Below are positions 53,203-62,159 of a DNA stretch of 64,000 bases, piece by piece. Source of the stretch: a virus. The stretch is from the IMG/VR virus record IMGVR_UViG_3300030103_003629, positions 8,707 through 72,706 of that record. One strand, 5' to 3'. A program made the position numbers and the translations under genes. A model generated the notes under the pieces. That model made no database searches. It saw only the letters and a program-made list of their open reading frames with translations, and was not told the origin of the DNA. The stretch's first letter is position 1; each line of letters starts with the position of its first letter.

Positions 53203-55953
53203 TTATTTCTCTTTATCTTTTTTAGATTTAGATTGAGGTTTATCAAATTGATTTTTATTTTCTCTAGCAATTTGTAATTGAGTTTGTGCCACATCTCTTT
53301 GAACTTGTAGTTTTTCTCTTTCAATAGCATTCTTTTGATTAGCTTGCGTTTGCCTATTAGATTCTTTTTGTCTAGCCATTTGAGTTTGAGTTTGATACTG
53401 TTCTGTTTTACGTATATCATCCATAGCATCTCTATAGTCACTCATTTGATTTTGATTTATGTCAGACATAGATCCATAACCCGCAGCTTTAATCTCAGCA
53501 ATAAGAATATCTTTTTGTCTATCTTTCTCATCTCTACCTTCTTCATACTCACGTTTAAGTTTTTCTTCTTCTGCTTTAGCTTGAATTTGTTGCTGTTGCA
53601 TTTCTTGCTGCTGCTGTTGTTGTTGCTGTTGTTGTTGTTGTTGTTTTTCTTCGGAAGCTTTCATTACGCTATTAAGATCAGCAATAGAGTCTGACTGAAC
53701 AATTTTACCAAGATCATAAATACTAGCACCTGTAGTATTGTTAGTCATTGCCATTTGTTTAAGTTGTTCAAGCACTGCTCTGTGATTAGCATTGGTAGTT
53801 GAAAAGATATTTAAATCTCTCATTAATAAATCAGTACCGTTTATTTCAAAATTAACTTTTTCAGCAGCTGTTGTTATATAAGTTAATCTAGTAGATGGTT
53901 TAGTTGAATGGTAGTACTGAGCTAAATCAGTTCTCATTTGATGAACTCTTGGCATTAAATAATCACAATGTTGCATGAAATAAGTTTCTGTTTGAGCATA
54001 TGATGCACTTACAGCTTGTTCTACTCCTGTTGCTGTAGTTTGTGCTATTTGCTGTCCCATTCTTTGAGGATTAACTCCTACAACATCATAAGCTTGTTGT
54101 TTAAAGTGATTACCTAATTGAATTCTAGACATAAGCCTATTAGTCTGAGATAGATCTAATTTTTGGAAATGCTGAAAGTTTAATGCATTTTCTGTATTTG
54201 TAATAGAAGTATCTAAAGGTAACATTTGGAAATCTTTCATAGCTACATAAGCCTTAGCTAAATTACCTTTACCCCAATCTTCTCCTAATGAATGTCTAGG
54301 TAGAGTATTTTGATCTAACATTATTATAGTTCCTAACTCATCAACAAGTATATCTGCTATTTGATTATTTACCATGTTATACCCTATCTGATATGGTTTC
54401 ATCATATCTACTAATGAAGTAGATCTAGTATTTCTATCTGAAAACACAGACCCTTCTACCGGAAGCTTGCATCCATACAAACTAGAATCTCCTTTAAATT
54501 GAAATCTAAGAGGACCTATATTATTTTTATCAATACCTAAATAAATAGGATCTAGTCCTTCAGGATTATTCATACCCCAATAACTAGGAATGTTTGGGCC
54601 AATTTTAACACCACCCCATACTTCATTAATCCATATCCAATCTATATGTTCTCCAAATACTAAATTATCTTTAGATTTATTCTTAAACAATCTAGTATCA
54701 TATTGAGGCTTATCTGTAACTTTATATGCTTCAGTAATTACTTCATTTACTACTTCACCATTTTCCTTTACTTTAGTAAGATGTCCTACTTTTCTTTGAG
54801 ACTTCCAATATACTGTACAAACTCTAAGTAAGTCATTAGTACCATCTACATAATATTCTTCACCTTGTAACAATAATTTTTCTACAACATCATCACCATA
54901 CATAGCTTGAGATGATGCTAAAGATCTCCAAGCTAAAGAAGGCATATTTGTATTAGATTCATATGATTTAGTTGCATCATAAAAAGTCCCGTCATTTTGA
55001 TATCCTGTCATGTTATATCCTATAGCTTTCATAGGATATACAGCTTCTAGTGCTTCTAATTGTTTTTCTGACATAAGATAACCATACTTATCAATTACAT
55101 CAGCACCTGTCATCATATCAATTTTCCCTACCCAATTACCTTGAGAGATATATCTAACATCAGGAGATTTATGATAAAAAGTAATTAAAGGATTCCATAG
55201 CTCTACTTCGTAATCATCCTCCATCATTTTCATATGCCAGAATTCTCTATCTGTAATAAGCATATCACGGAAAGCTCTTTCTTCTAATTCATCTAGTTTA
55301 AATCTTTCTACATCAACTTTATGTTGATGAGAAGCCCATTGCTCCACCATAGATCTATAATCTTTTTTAAAGAAAGATTCAATTTCTGGTAATTGTTTTA
55401 AAGCGTCTGGAGCTAGTTGTTGTTGAGCTTCTTCAGATTCGGGATCTAAACCTTGTTCTAATAGTGCAGTACCTATTTTTACCTGAGCATCTTGAAATAG
55501 TACTTCTTCAACAGCTTGTCTTTTTTGTTCAAGCATTTCATTATATGAACCTTCATCAACTGCTCTATAAGTAAGCTTAGTTGCTCTTTTAGCAAACTCT
55601 GCTACAAGTACATTAACTACATTAGGAATAATAGGATAAAATTTTAACTCTAATGCTGTACTATCTTCTTTAGTAAGAATATCAATTATTTCAGCATACT
55701 CATTGTCTTCCTCAACAATGTAATCTGTTTTGTCTATAATACCCTTTGCAAGTTTATAATTTTTAGAAAGTCTTCTAGCATTTCTTTTAATTTGCTTTAG
55801 ACCATTCCACTCTAACCAGTCTATATTCCATGCTGCCCACTCACCATCTTTATCTTTTGGAGATAAAAATTGTAAAGGTTGAGTTATATTTCCTATTCTA
55901 TTATGTTCTGCTTTAGCTCCATTTTTGAGCTGCATTGCGTTGAGGACCTGCAT
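53203..55953 (-). CDS. Portal protein (916 aa), crAss-like
   Basis: The gene lies four bases after the terminase stop, the usual place for the portal. Segments such as WNIDWLEWNGLKQIKRNARR, ERAFRDMLITDREFWHMKMM, ELWNPLITFYHKSPDVRYIS and NRMSRIQL-type helices fit large crAss-like portals, with a wing, stem and long helical crown. The C-terminal 150 residues are a Gln/Glu/Lys coiled coil with 13 consecutive glutamines (residues 771-783) and more glutamine after it, then a basic end. In the mature phage, twelve copies are expected to form the DNA channel between head and ring proteins. Confidence 0.82.
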   Translation of the reverse strand: MQVLNAMQLKNGAKAEHNRIGNITQPLQFLSPKDKDGEWAAWNIDWLEWNGLKQIKRNARRLSKNYKLAKGIIDKTDYIVEEDNEYAEIIDILTKEDSTALELKFYPIIPNVVNVLVAEFAKRATKLTYRAVDEGSYNEMLEQKRQAVEEVLFQDAQVKIGTALLEQGLDPESEEAQQQLAPDALKQLPEIESFFKKDYRSMVEQWASHQHKVDVERFKLDELEERAFRDMLITDREFWHMKMMEDDYEVELWNPLITFYHKSPDVRYISQGNWVGKIDMMTGADVIDKYGYLMSEKQLEALEAVYPMKAIGYNMTGYQNDGTFYDATKSYESNTNMPSLAWRSLASSQAMYGDDVVEKLLLQGEEYYVDGTNDLLRVCTVYWKSQRKVGHLTKVKENGEVVNEVITEAYKVTDKPQYDTRLFKNKSKDNLVFGEHIDWIWINEVWGGVKIGPNIPSYWGMNNPEGLDPIYLGIDKNNIGPLRFQFKGDSSLYGCKLPVEGSVFSDRNTRSTSLVDMMKPYQIGYNMVNNQIADILVDELGTIIMLDQNTLPRHSLGEDWGKGNLAKAYVAMKDFQMLPLDTSITNTENALNFQHFQKLDLSQTNRLMSRIQLGNHFKQQAYDVVGVNPQRMGQQIAQTTATGVEQAVSASYAQTETYFMQHCDYLMPRVHQMRTDLAQYYHSTKPSTRLTYITTAAEKVNFEINGTDLLMRDLNIFSTTNANHRAVLEQLKQMAMTNNTTGASIYDLGKIVQSDSIADLNSVMKASEEKQQQQQQQQQQQQQEMQQQQIQAKAEEEKLKREYEEGRDEKDRQKDILIAEIKAAGYGSMSDINQNQMSDYRDAMDDIRKTEQYQTQTQMARQKESNRQTQANQKNAIEREKLQVQRDVAQTQLQIARENKNQFDKPQSKSKKDKEK
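53605..53643 (-). repeat. Polyglutamine microsatellite in the portal gene
   Basis: Thirteen consecutive Gln codons, a CAA/CAG mixture, occur in frame; a further CAA/CAG run follows across a Glu-Met interruption. Length probably varies by slippage between related phages. The run lies in the C-terminal coiled-coil region, where length change should be tolerated. Confidence 0.85.
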
Positions 55954-55957
55954 ATTG

Positions 55958-58159
55958 TTATTTTAAATTTTTAAAAGCTGACTTCTTAAAAACCTTGCCG
56001 TTAACCATTCTTCCTCTTCCCATATTACGAAAAGGACTATATTTTAATTTAAATAAATTATCTGACTTTTGCAAGTTTTTATTGACATCATCAGTGATAG
56101 TTCTCTTATTATAACCTCTATTAGAATTTTGAATTGTCATAAAGGCAATTAATGCTGTAAATGCTATTAAACGGTCAACATTGACTCCAGGTTGATATTC
56201 TCTCATTTCTTTTAAAAGCATTGGGTCTGGTATTCTTTCTACACCATACTTAGTTCTTACTATTGCACCATCTGGCTTTGTCTCTACATCTAACTCTTCT
56301 CTAAGATATTCAATTGAGTAATTAAGCAAGTGACCTTTAAATAGATTACCAGTATTTCTCCAGCCATATTCTTGATATACATTAGTATTAGAACCTAACT
56401 CTTTTAGAAATAATATTTGATTCTTTGGTACCAGATACTTTTGTTTTCTTTGTGATATCATATACTGAATAAATAAAGATATGTTATTCTCTATTACTGT
56501 CCAGGCATTATACCACTCTATAATCATTTCAAGTTTCTGATGTGTTTTTTTTAAATCATTAAATCTTCCACACCATGTTGCTACAATCTTATCCGGTTCT
56601 ATATAACTTTCATGTTCTGCATCATTTAGTTTAGTTACTTCTACAGGAGCTTTCATAACATAAATAGAACAGAGAGATTCTGAGGTTGTAGTCTTACCTG
56701 CTGATACAGGGTCAATAGAAGCATAATAAGTTCCAAACTTAGGATCCTTTACTGGTCTTTCCCATACTACTAGTGCTCCTTCTTTATTCTCTGATCTTTT
56801 AGATATAGGAAACTCTTTTATTGGTTGTTTATTAGTTTCCTTAGCTTTTATTTTAAACTTTTCATCACGGCTAAGTTCTAATAGTTCATAAGCATATTCT
56901 TTTTCTTCTATTCTTTTTAACTGAGCTGCTAAAAGATTAGGAGGAAATAATGATTCTTTTCTATAGGCAAAGGCCTCTTCAATATTTCTAGGATGCTGAG
57001 ATATTCTTAACTGATACTGTTCAGGACTGAGTTCTTTTTTCCACTTTTCAAATTGGTCATTTAAAGCCTCTAATGCTTCTTCAACTTGAGAGTTACCATA
57101 CTCATCTATAAATGGCGGCATAGACCATTGTTCAGGAATAAATAATCCGGATCTTCCTTCTGTATTCTTTTTATCTATAAGATTAGTTTCTACAGAATAA
57201 ATATCATTCATTTCAGGATTAAGTATCATATCCTTTAGTGGTTCACACTGATCTAAATCTCCTACTGAACCTGCTGCTATAAACACACCAGTTGTGACCA
57301 GACCTGCTCTCATTGCAGGTCTTAAATATTCATATGTGGTATTCATCTTAGGAGCAATTCCTGCTTCCTCATGAAAGAAAAACTTAACTGGTCCTCCTAC
57401 TCCTGTTGTAGCATCTTTTTCAAAAGACATCCCTTGTATAGTACCTTTTAGTCCTACTTGAGTTTTTCTGCCTCCTTTTCTTACTTCAATCTTTTGCTGC
57501 CACATCATAACCTTTTCAGGATTCATAGGTCTATACCAAGCTGTATGTTCATTTAAAAATCCCGCATACTCATTTAAAAACTTCCAAGATCCTTTTTCAT
57601 TTATATAATCTTTTAGAGCAGCTCCTATTTTTAAAGTAACACCTTCTTCAAACCAAAGTTGATTTATAAGTTTAGCCATATGAAAGTAAGAAGATCCAAA
57701 CTGTCTTTTCTTTAGTATTGCACAATGTCTATAATATATTTCTGCTAGCATTTCATATAATGCCATATGATATTGTGCATCCCTTAATTTAGGAAATCCA
57801 AACTTTTGTGTTTCTTTATCAAATATAGGAAGGAAGTTAAGAAACATATAATAGTCTCTTGTAATATACCAAGATTTATCTCCTGACTTTACAATCAGGC
57901 CTTTTCTGCATTTAGCCTTTTCACCATCCCAGTACCTAATAAAATCTTTTGATTTAAATGGAGCAGTACAGTATACATTTTCCTTAGTAAAGTTTACACC
58001 TTCTTTAATAAATTCTTCTGATGTTTTATCAAACTTATATTGACCGGGTAGTTTAAATAAACTAATAAGATATTCTCCAAATTCATCTCTGGAACTAAAA
58101 GAAGTTAAAGTAATTTCTCCATCTTCCCATGTAGGTATATCTTCATATATTTCACTCAT
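55958..58159 (-). CDS. terL: Terminase large subunit (733 aa)
   Basis: This is the packaging motor: an ATPase that pumps DNA through the portal plus a nuclease that cuts it. Seen: a Walker A-like LKKRQFGSS at 149-157, Walker B FFFHEEAG at 260-267 and a coupling-type segment (GVFIAAGSVGD) near 291-301. The RNase H-like nuclease has acidic residues D483 (YYASIDPVSAGK), E557 (TVIENN) and D662 (GVNVDRLIAF). The C-terminal tail is basic (RGRMVNGKVFKKSAFKNLK) and may touch the portal. It overlaps the membrane-anchored 145-aa gene by eight bases and lies four bases before the portal gene. Length and motifs are as expected for crAss-like TerL. I did not identify a small subunit with confidence. Confidence 0.92.
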   Translation of the reverse strand: MSEIYEDIPTWEDGEITLTSFSSRDEFGEYLISLFKLPGQYKFDKTSEEFIKEGVNFTKENVYCTAPFKSKDFIRYWDGEKAKCRKGLIVKSGDKSWYITRDYYMFLNFLPIFDKETQKFGFPKLRDAQYHMALYEMLAEIYYRHCAILKKRQFGSSYFHMAKLINQLWFEEGVTLKIGAALKDYINEKGSWKFLNEYAGFLNEHTAWYRPMNPEKVMMWQQKIEVRKGGRKTQVGLKGTIQGMSFEKDATTGVGGPVKFFFHEEAGIAPKMNTTYEYLRPAMRAGLVTTGVFIAAGSVGDLDQCEPLKDMILNPEMNDIYSVETNLIDKKNTEGRSGLFIPEQWSMPPFIDEYGNSQVEEALEALNDQFEKWKKELSPEQYQLRISQHPRNIEEAFAYRKESLFPPNLLAAQLKRIEEKEYAYELLELSRDEKFKIKAKETNKQPIKEFPISKRSENKEGALVVWERPVKDPKFGTYYASIDPVSAGKTTTSESLCSIYVMKAPVEVTKLNDAEHESYIEPDKIVATWCGRFNDLKKTHQKLEMIIEWYNAWTVIENNISLFIQYMISQRKQKYLVPKNQILFLKELGSNTNVYQEYGWRNTGNLFKGHLLNYSIEYLREELDVETKPDGAIVRTKYGVERIPDPMLLKEMREYQPGVNVDRLIAFTALIAFMTIQNSNRGYNKRTITDDVNKNLQKSDNLFKLKYSPFRNMGRGRMVNGKVFKKSAFKNLK

Positions 58160-58589
58160 ATCCTTGTTGGTCCCAAAACTTCTTTAATAATCTAGAACCG
58201 CACTCTGTATTTTCTATTTCTCCAAGTAATGATCCAAGTACTTTATTTTCTTCAAGAAGTCTTCTATTTTCTTTTTCTGTAAGATACAAATCATATTGTA
58301 TATCTCCAGCATCTTTTCTAATTATTTCAACTTCTTCTTCTAGAAGCTTATACTCTTTTAAGGATACAGTATTCTTTTCTATTTTTACAGGTTCCTTTTT
58401 TATTAATGAAATTGTAAACAACAAAGTAAGAACTATTGTAACTCCAATACAAAGTAATACTGCTCTTAATTTTATTTGTTTATTCATTATACTATTTTTT
58501 ATTTGATCATGTTTCTTTCTAGCTTTTAAAGTATCCTTATACTTTTTGCATAGCAGTTCAAATAATTCTGGATCAAACTCTTGTTTCAC
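58152..58589 (-). CDS. Single-pass membrane protein with coiled coil (145 aa)
   Basis: A basic N-terminal segment (KKYKDTLKARKKHDQIKN) precedes one transmembrane helix at about 42-64 (LRAVLLCIGVTIVLTLLFTISL). A Glu-rich coiled coil follows (LEEEVEIIRKDAGD, TEKENRRLLEENKVLGSLLG). The layout suggests a membrane-anchored helper; it resembles an inner-membrane spanin in form but lies far from the lysis genes. It overlaps both neighbours (ATGA at 58586; eight bases into terminase). Family not recognised. Confidence 0.6.
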   Translation of the reverse strand: MKQEFDPELFELLCKKYKDTLKARKKHDQIKNSIMNKQIKLRAVLLCIGVTIVLTLLFTISLIKKEPVKIEKNTVSLKEYKLLEEEVEIIRKDAGDIQYDLYLTEKENRRLLEENKVLGSLLGEIENTECGSRLLKKFWDQQGYE

Positions 58590-59227
58590 TCTACATCTGT
58601 ATTATCATAAAACATTCTTTGCGAATCTTCAGTATGCCACTTTTCATATCCTTCAGCATTGTAATAATCTTTACACACTAGATAATCAGGTTTTGCTGGA
58701 AAAGGTTTTGTTACAAAACTAGGCTCAGTCCATTTAATTCTATTATTAGGTTGTAGCGCTATTTGCCCATTATCAAGTAATATAATATGATGGCTTTTAT
58801 GTTCCATTGGATCTTCAGATAATGTTAAATCACAATTAGAATCATTACTACCCCAGTTAATTGTAGCATAATATGTACCATCATACCACTTCTTATCTTT
58901 CATATATACAGATACAGGAGTATCATATAAATAAGAAAGTTGTACTATAGTAAAGTTATAAGAAAAGCAATTCCATATTTGTAGATAATCAAAAGGTAAA
59001 TCAGGAGTAGGAGTTTTAGGTTCAGTTAATAATGCGTGTGACGGAAGTTTATCTCTAAGAACTCCATTATCAAGGAGTACTTGAAATAACGCTACCTGTC
59101 CAGGCATGCACCTAACAGATATTATTACACCTTCACTAAATTCACCATGACCTTTTTTATCTTGGTATAAGTATTCATTTCTTAAGAATACTTTCATTGG
59201 AAAAAAATTATGTTCTATATATGCCAT
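58586..59227 (-). CDS. Conserved hypothetical protein (213 aa)
   Basis: The protein is beta-rich, with HGEFSEGVIISVRCMPGQVA near the start, YMKDKKWYDGTYYATINWG in the middle and DNGQIALQPNNRIKW later. It resembles a compact globular domain, not a fibre. It sits in the group of small genes before the terminase that crAss-like genomes tend to keep. No catalytic motif was recognised. The four-base ATGA overlap with the next gene supports coupled translation. Confidence 0.6.
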   Translation of the reverse strand: MAYIEHNFFPMKVFLRNEYLYQDKKGHGEFSEGVIISVRCMPGQVALFQVLLDNGVLRDKLPSHALLTEPKTPTPDLPFDYLQIWNCFSYNFTIVQLSYLYDTPVSVYMKDKKWYDGTYYATINWGSNDSNCDLTLSEDPMEHKSHHIILLDNGQIALQPNNRIKWTEPSFVTKPFPAKPDYLVCKDYYNAEGYEKWHTEDSQRMFYDNTDVE

Positions 59228-59230
59228 ATC

Positions 59231-59746
59231 TTAACTATCATATGCAAGACCTTGTCCACCACGGACCTGACTTTGCTGTTCTTCTTGTAAATCTTTATAT
59301 GCTCCTTTAAAAGATGATCTTATTGATTCAAATTTTGCAGCTGCATTTACTAATGAATTTATATTACCATCTCTACCATGTTCAATAGGAACTGTTTCCA
59401 TATATCTAGCTAGTTTATCAAGCATAGATTTAATTCCTTTATATGCTCTAGAAGTAGGGGTGCTATACATTTCTTCACAAAATGCTAACGCATGTCTTAC
59501 GGCTCCATCTTCTGTAGAAAACTCTGCCTCTATTTCTTGGAGTATTAATTCTTCTTTGTCTCTTTCTGGAGTATGAAAAAATGGATTTTCTTCTGGGTTA
59601 GGATAAGTCATATAAAATATATACTGATATATCTTTAAATAATCATCCGGATAATCATCCATTATTTTCTTTAATGTCTTTAGTGTATAACAATGTTCTG
59701 TAGGTACTACAGTATTATTTTCTACATCAAATAATCTTATAATCAT
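59231..59746 (-). CDS. Conserved helical protein near the terminase (171 aa)
   Basis: The core is helical: HALAFCEEMYSTPTSRAYKG, SMLDKLARYMETVPIEHGRD and NAAAKFESIRSSFKGAYKDL, ending in QSQVRGGQGLAYDS. I remember similar sequence in crAss-like genomes. Its place shortly before the large terminase and its all-helical build make it a candidate small terminase subunit, but I see no clear helix-turn-helix, so I keep it as hypothetical. Confidence 0.58.
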   Translation of the reverse strand: MIIRLFDVENNTVVPTEHCYTLKTLKKIMDDYPDDYLKIYQYIFYMTYPNPEENPFFHTPERDKEELILQEIEAEFSTEDGAVRHALAFCEEMYSTPTSRAYKGIKSMLDKLARYMETVPIEHGRDGNINSLVNAAAKFESIRSSFKGAYKDLQEEQQSQVRGGQGLAYDS

Positions 59747-59748
59747 AA

Positions 59749-59988
59749 TTAAGGATTTAATAGTCCGTCAATAGTAGCATATGTATCATTTACCAAAAGA
59801 GCTGCACCACTAGCCATTATTAACCAAGTATAATCATTAACCATCTCTCCAACAGAATCTGTATAAGAATAATATGCTTTTACATCATTTAATTCTATAG
59901 TAGCTGTTGAAAGTTTATAGTTATATAATCCAAATTCATTAATTATAGGAAGTACTATTTCTGTATCTAATTTGATAGTATACGCCAT
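59749..59988 (-). CDS. Small hypothetical protein (79 aa)
   Basis: A beta-type N-terminal half (YTIKLDTEIVLPIINEFGLY, then STATIELNDVKAYYSY) is followed by a hydrophobic stretch (YTWLIMASGAALLVND) that is too polar at its edges to call a membrane helix firmly. It fits two bases from each neighbour, which supports a real gene. Function unknown. Confidence 0.6.
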   Translation of the reverse strand: MAYTIKLDTEIVLPIINEFGLYNYKLSTATIELNDVKAYYSYTDSVGEMVNDYTWLIMASGAALLVNDTYATIDGLLNP

Positions 59989-59989
59989 T

Positions 59990-60820
59990 TTATTTAAATT
60001 TTATTCTATTATCATATAACCAATGAATTATACTTATTACTTCATCTTTTAAATAATCAATAGGCATTTGTATTATCTCTTTTATAACAGGGTCTCCTTC
60101 CGGAGTATATTTAGTTATAGGATAACCGTAGTCATCTTTACCTTCTTCTTCAAATTTAACATGATGTATATGTATCTTTCCTGGTCTAAGTTTAGGGTTA
60201 TGCTTTATTATAATATACATATAAATACTGAGTTGTAAGGCATAATGACTAAAATTACAATCATCTAAATGAGATAAAGGTAAAGCCATTCTTTCTGATT
60301 TACCTTCCCAATTTTTAAAAGATTTTGTTTTAATTTCTTTGTTTGTTTTATAATCTATTATGTTTACTTTTCCATCAACTACTTCTACTAAATCCGCTTG
60401 ACCGCAAATACCTGCAGATTTTAGATATACCATATGTTCAGGATACACACCTGGATCTAATTTTTGAATTGGTGCAATTTTAATTCCATCTTCTTCTCCT
60501 TTAGGAGCAAATACAGGAATAGTAAAACCTTCTCTTTCTATAGAACTAAAACTACAAATATCTTTTTCTCTTTGGTCATGATAGAAGGTTCCTAAAGTCA
60601 TTGCACGTATAGATTCATTATTCCATATCTCTTGAATCTTTTTAGGTTTAATACCATACCATTTTGAATTCTTCTTTTTAGAAACTTTAATAGCTACCTT
60701 TTCTGCATTAAAAGGATTTTTAAATTTAGATATAAGAGTAGTCACACTAATCCAATTAATATTTTCATCAGCGCTTATACTTTTATAACTATGATCTTCT
60801 GCATTAAATATTATACTCAT
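59990..60820 (-). CDS. PD-(D/E)XK family nuclease (276 aa), RecB/Cas4-like
   Basis: Seen: TLGTFYHDQ with H81, CGQADLVEVVDGKVNIIDYKTNK with D143, D156 and K158, matching the H...D...DxK active site of RecB-like nucleases. The N-terminal SVTTLISKFKNPFNAEKVA and the later HYALQLSIYMYII helix are also family features. There is no cysteine cluster of its own, but the adjacent 96-aa gene, which overlaps it by four bases, is a Cys-rich zinc-binding protein that could partner it. Likely a DNA exonuclease used in recombination, genome processing or host DNA breakdown; which is unknown. Confidence 0.82.
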   Translation of the reverse strand: MSIIFNAEDHSYKSISADENINWISVTTLISKFKNPFNAEKVAIKVSKKKNSKWYGIKPKKIQEIWNNESIRAMTLGTFYHDQREKDICSFSSIEREGFTIPVFAPKGEEDGIKIAPIQKLDPGVYPEHMVYLKSAGICGQADLVEVVDGKVNIIDYKTNKEIKTKSFKNWEGKSERMALPLSHLDDCNFSHYALQLSIYMYIIIKHNPKLRPGKIHIHHVKFEEEGKDDYGYPITKYTPEGDPVIKEIIQMPIDYLKDEVISIIHWLYDNRIKFK

Positions 60821-61107
60821 AGCTCATTTAGTTTATCTTCTTCTTCTTGCGTCATAACTGCTTTCCATTTATCTAAAGGACAGTCACTAGATAAAGATCT
60901 TAGTTTAAATCCTAGTGCACAACCACATTCTCCACAACAAGGCTGTGTTCCAGGAACAGCACATTTATCTCCTTTTTGATCACAAGAATTACATATCTTA
61001 AGTCTTTCATTAAATAGTTTTTCTACAAACTCATCTCTAAGTACTGCATTTTTTATACCTTCTAAAATCTTTTTTCTATTCTTCCAAATTTCCTTTAGAC
61101 TGAACAT
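60817..61107 (-). CDS. Cysteine-rich zinc-binding protein (96 aa), DUF6171-like
   Basis: Metal-ligand clusters: CNSC, then CAVPG, CCGECGC and DCPLDKW. The order C-x2-C ... C ... C-x2-C-x-C ... CPLxKW fits a small phage/bacterial family I recall as DUF6171. The N-terminal 35 residues are a basic helix. It overlaps the IHF-like gene upstream by 32 bases and the nuclease gene downstream by four; no later ATG would keep the cysteine clusters, so I accept the overlap. Likely a nucleic-acid-binding or nuclease-partner protein. Confidence 0.7.
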   Translation of the reverse strand: MFSLKEIWKNRKKILEGIKNAVLRDEFVEKLFNERLKICNSCDQKGDKCAVPGTQPCCGECGCALGFKLRSLSSDCPLDKWKAVMTQEEEDKLNEL

Positions 61108-61462
61108 TCTTTTTATTTTTAAATTCTTTTTTTCTATTTACTTCATCATAGTATTTGTCTCTAACACCATAAAGCTTTTCTAATAATGACTCTTTATATT
61201 TAAAATACTGAAAGCTGTTAAAAGTATAAACATCTTTATTTTTTATAATTTTCTTACATCTATTAATCTCTTTATTAACAGCTTTAATTTTAATATTAAA
61301 AACACCTAATCCAGGAGCATTTATTGAAATATAATTAAGTTCTGTTAAAGTAGATCTTAAATCTCTGTAATAAAAATCAACACAAGCAGAAATAAAATTT
61401 TTATCAGCGTCTAAATCTTCAGCTATCTCTTTATAAATCTCTTTATATTTTTTAGGTTTCAT
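61076..61462 (-). CDS. IHF/HU-like DNA-binding protein, second subunit (128 aa)
   Basis: An N-terminal helix pair (YKEIYKEIAEDLDADKNFIS and FYYRDLRSTLTELN) is followed by YISINAPGLGVFNIKIKAVN (residues 44-63), which corresponds to the V-x-L-x-GxGxF turn and first arm strand of HU/IHF. The rest is a basic helix ending in a lysine-rich tail. It probably pairs with, or parallels, the 178-aa protein at 39774-40310; two IHF-like genes are usual for this phage group. The start overlaps the upstream gene by four bases. Confidence 0.72.
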   Translation of the reverse strand: MKPKKYKEIYKEIAEDLDADKNFISACVDFYYRDLRSTLTELNYISINAPGLGVFNIKIKAVNKEINRCKKIIKNKDVYTFNSFQYFKYKESLLEKLYGVRDKYYDEVNRKKEFKNKKNVQSKGNLEE

Positions 61463-61818
61463 TTAGCTAAAAACTTATAGTCAAGTAAGATACTTCCGTT
61501 TGTTTGTATTTTTAATTTTTTATTTAAACTAATAATCTTTTTATTCTTTCTATCTTTTATTACCAGTTTATTCTTTGCACACTTATTAATACAGTTTCTT
61601 ACTGTTTGTTGTGATTTAAATATTTTATATTCCTCAGCTGCATCATAACAAAAATCAGTAAGTTCAATTGGTCCTGATTCACTTAATAGCGTTAAACATT
61701 CTAGTTCAGAATTACTCACCGCTATACTATTTATATAACAGTGAGTTAATATCTGATATTTAATGATATCTTTTTTAGACATCACTACACGCTTTTGTAC
61801 CTGATTTACAATTGCCAT
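61459..61818 (-). CDS. Winged-helix-like protein (119 aa)
   Basis: The helical order (KDIIKYQILTHCYINSIAVS, SELECLTLLSESGPIELTDF, QQTVRNCINKCAKNKLVIKD) followed by a strand pair (KKIISLNKKLKIQ) resembles a winged-helix DNA-binding domain such as those in phage regulators. It starts in TAATG overlap with the upstream gene; a second Met at residue 13 is an alternative start. DNA binding is inferred from shape only. Confidence 0.6.
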   Translation of the reverse strand: MAIVNQVQKRVVMSKKDIIKYQILTHCYINSIAVSNSELECLTLLSESGPIELTDFCYDAAEEYKIFKSQQTVRNCINKCAKNKLVIKDRKNKKIISLNKKLKIQTNGSILLDYKFLAK

Positions 61819-62096
61819 TATTTTTTCTTAAGCGTTCTTTTCTTTGGCTGAGGTTTTGTTTGAGGCTCTTCTTCCATTTCTTCAGGTGGATTCATCATCA
61901 TTGCAAATTGCATCTGAATCTGAGCTCTTTTAAATCTAACTTCATCTAACTTCATAAGAGTCTCTTCATATTTGTGTTGAGCATCTAAGTAAGGAATAGA
62001 TTCAGTATAAAAATCTAGCATTTCTTTTTTCTTTTTTGCTAGTTCTTCTGGAGACATTTGCTCCATTTCTTGTTCTGTTGGTTCTGCTGTCATCAT
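61818..62096 (-). CDS. Small acidic/helical protein (92 aa), first gene behind the promoter
   Basis: The N-terminus is acidic (TAEPTEQEMEQMSPEELAKK), followed by a long helix (EETLMKLDEVRFKRAQIQMQ) and a proline/lysine tail (KPQPKKRTLKKK). I remember comparable short proteins before the terminase region of crAss-like phages. The start is about 16 bases after the expected transcription start of the 62.1 kb promoter; two Met codons in a row leave a one-codon ambiguity. Function unknown. Confidence 0.62.
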   Translation of the reverse strand: MMTAEPTEQEMEQMSPEELAKKKKEMLDFYTESIPYLDAQHKYEETLMKLDEVRFKRAQIQMQFAMMMNPPEEMEEEPQTKPQPKKRTLKKK

Positions 62097-62119
62097 AATG
62101 TATATAATTTAGATTTAAA

Positions 62120-62151
62120 CAAATATATACATTTAAAGTTTAAACATCAAA
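62120..62151 (-). promoter_or_regulatory. Bacteroides-type host promoter (TTTG, 20 bases, TATATTTG)
   Basis: On the minus strand the -33 box TTTG (62148-62151) and the -7 box TATATTTG (62120-62127) match the Bacteroidota sigma-ABfr consensus TTTG / TAnnTTTG with a 20-base spacer. It drives the unit beginning with the 92-aa gene and lies just after the lysis terminator. The spacer holds a GTTTAAAC palindrome. Confidence 0.72.
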
Positions 62152-62159
62152 TATTTAAA

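Noticed and set aside
53580-53660. CRISPR-like or tandem non-coding repeat
   Set aside because: It is an in-frame Gln codon run inside the portal gene, without spacers.
58152-58589. Inner-membrane spanin (Rz-like) call for the 145-aa membrane protein
   Set aside because: It has the membrane helix and coiled coil but lies beside the terminase, 5 kb from the lysis genes, where a one-chain spanin is already present.
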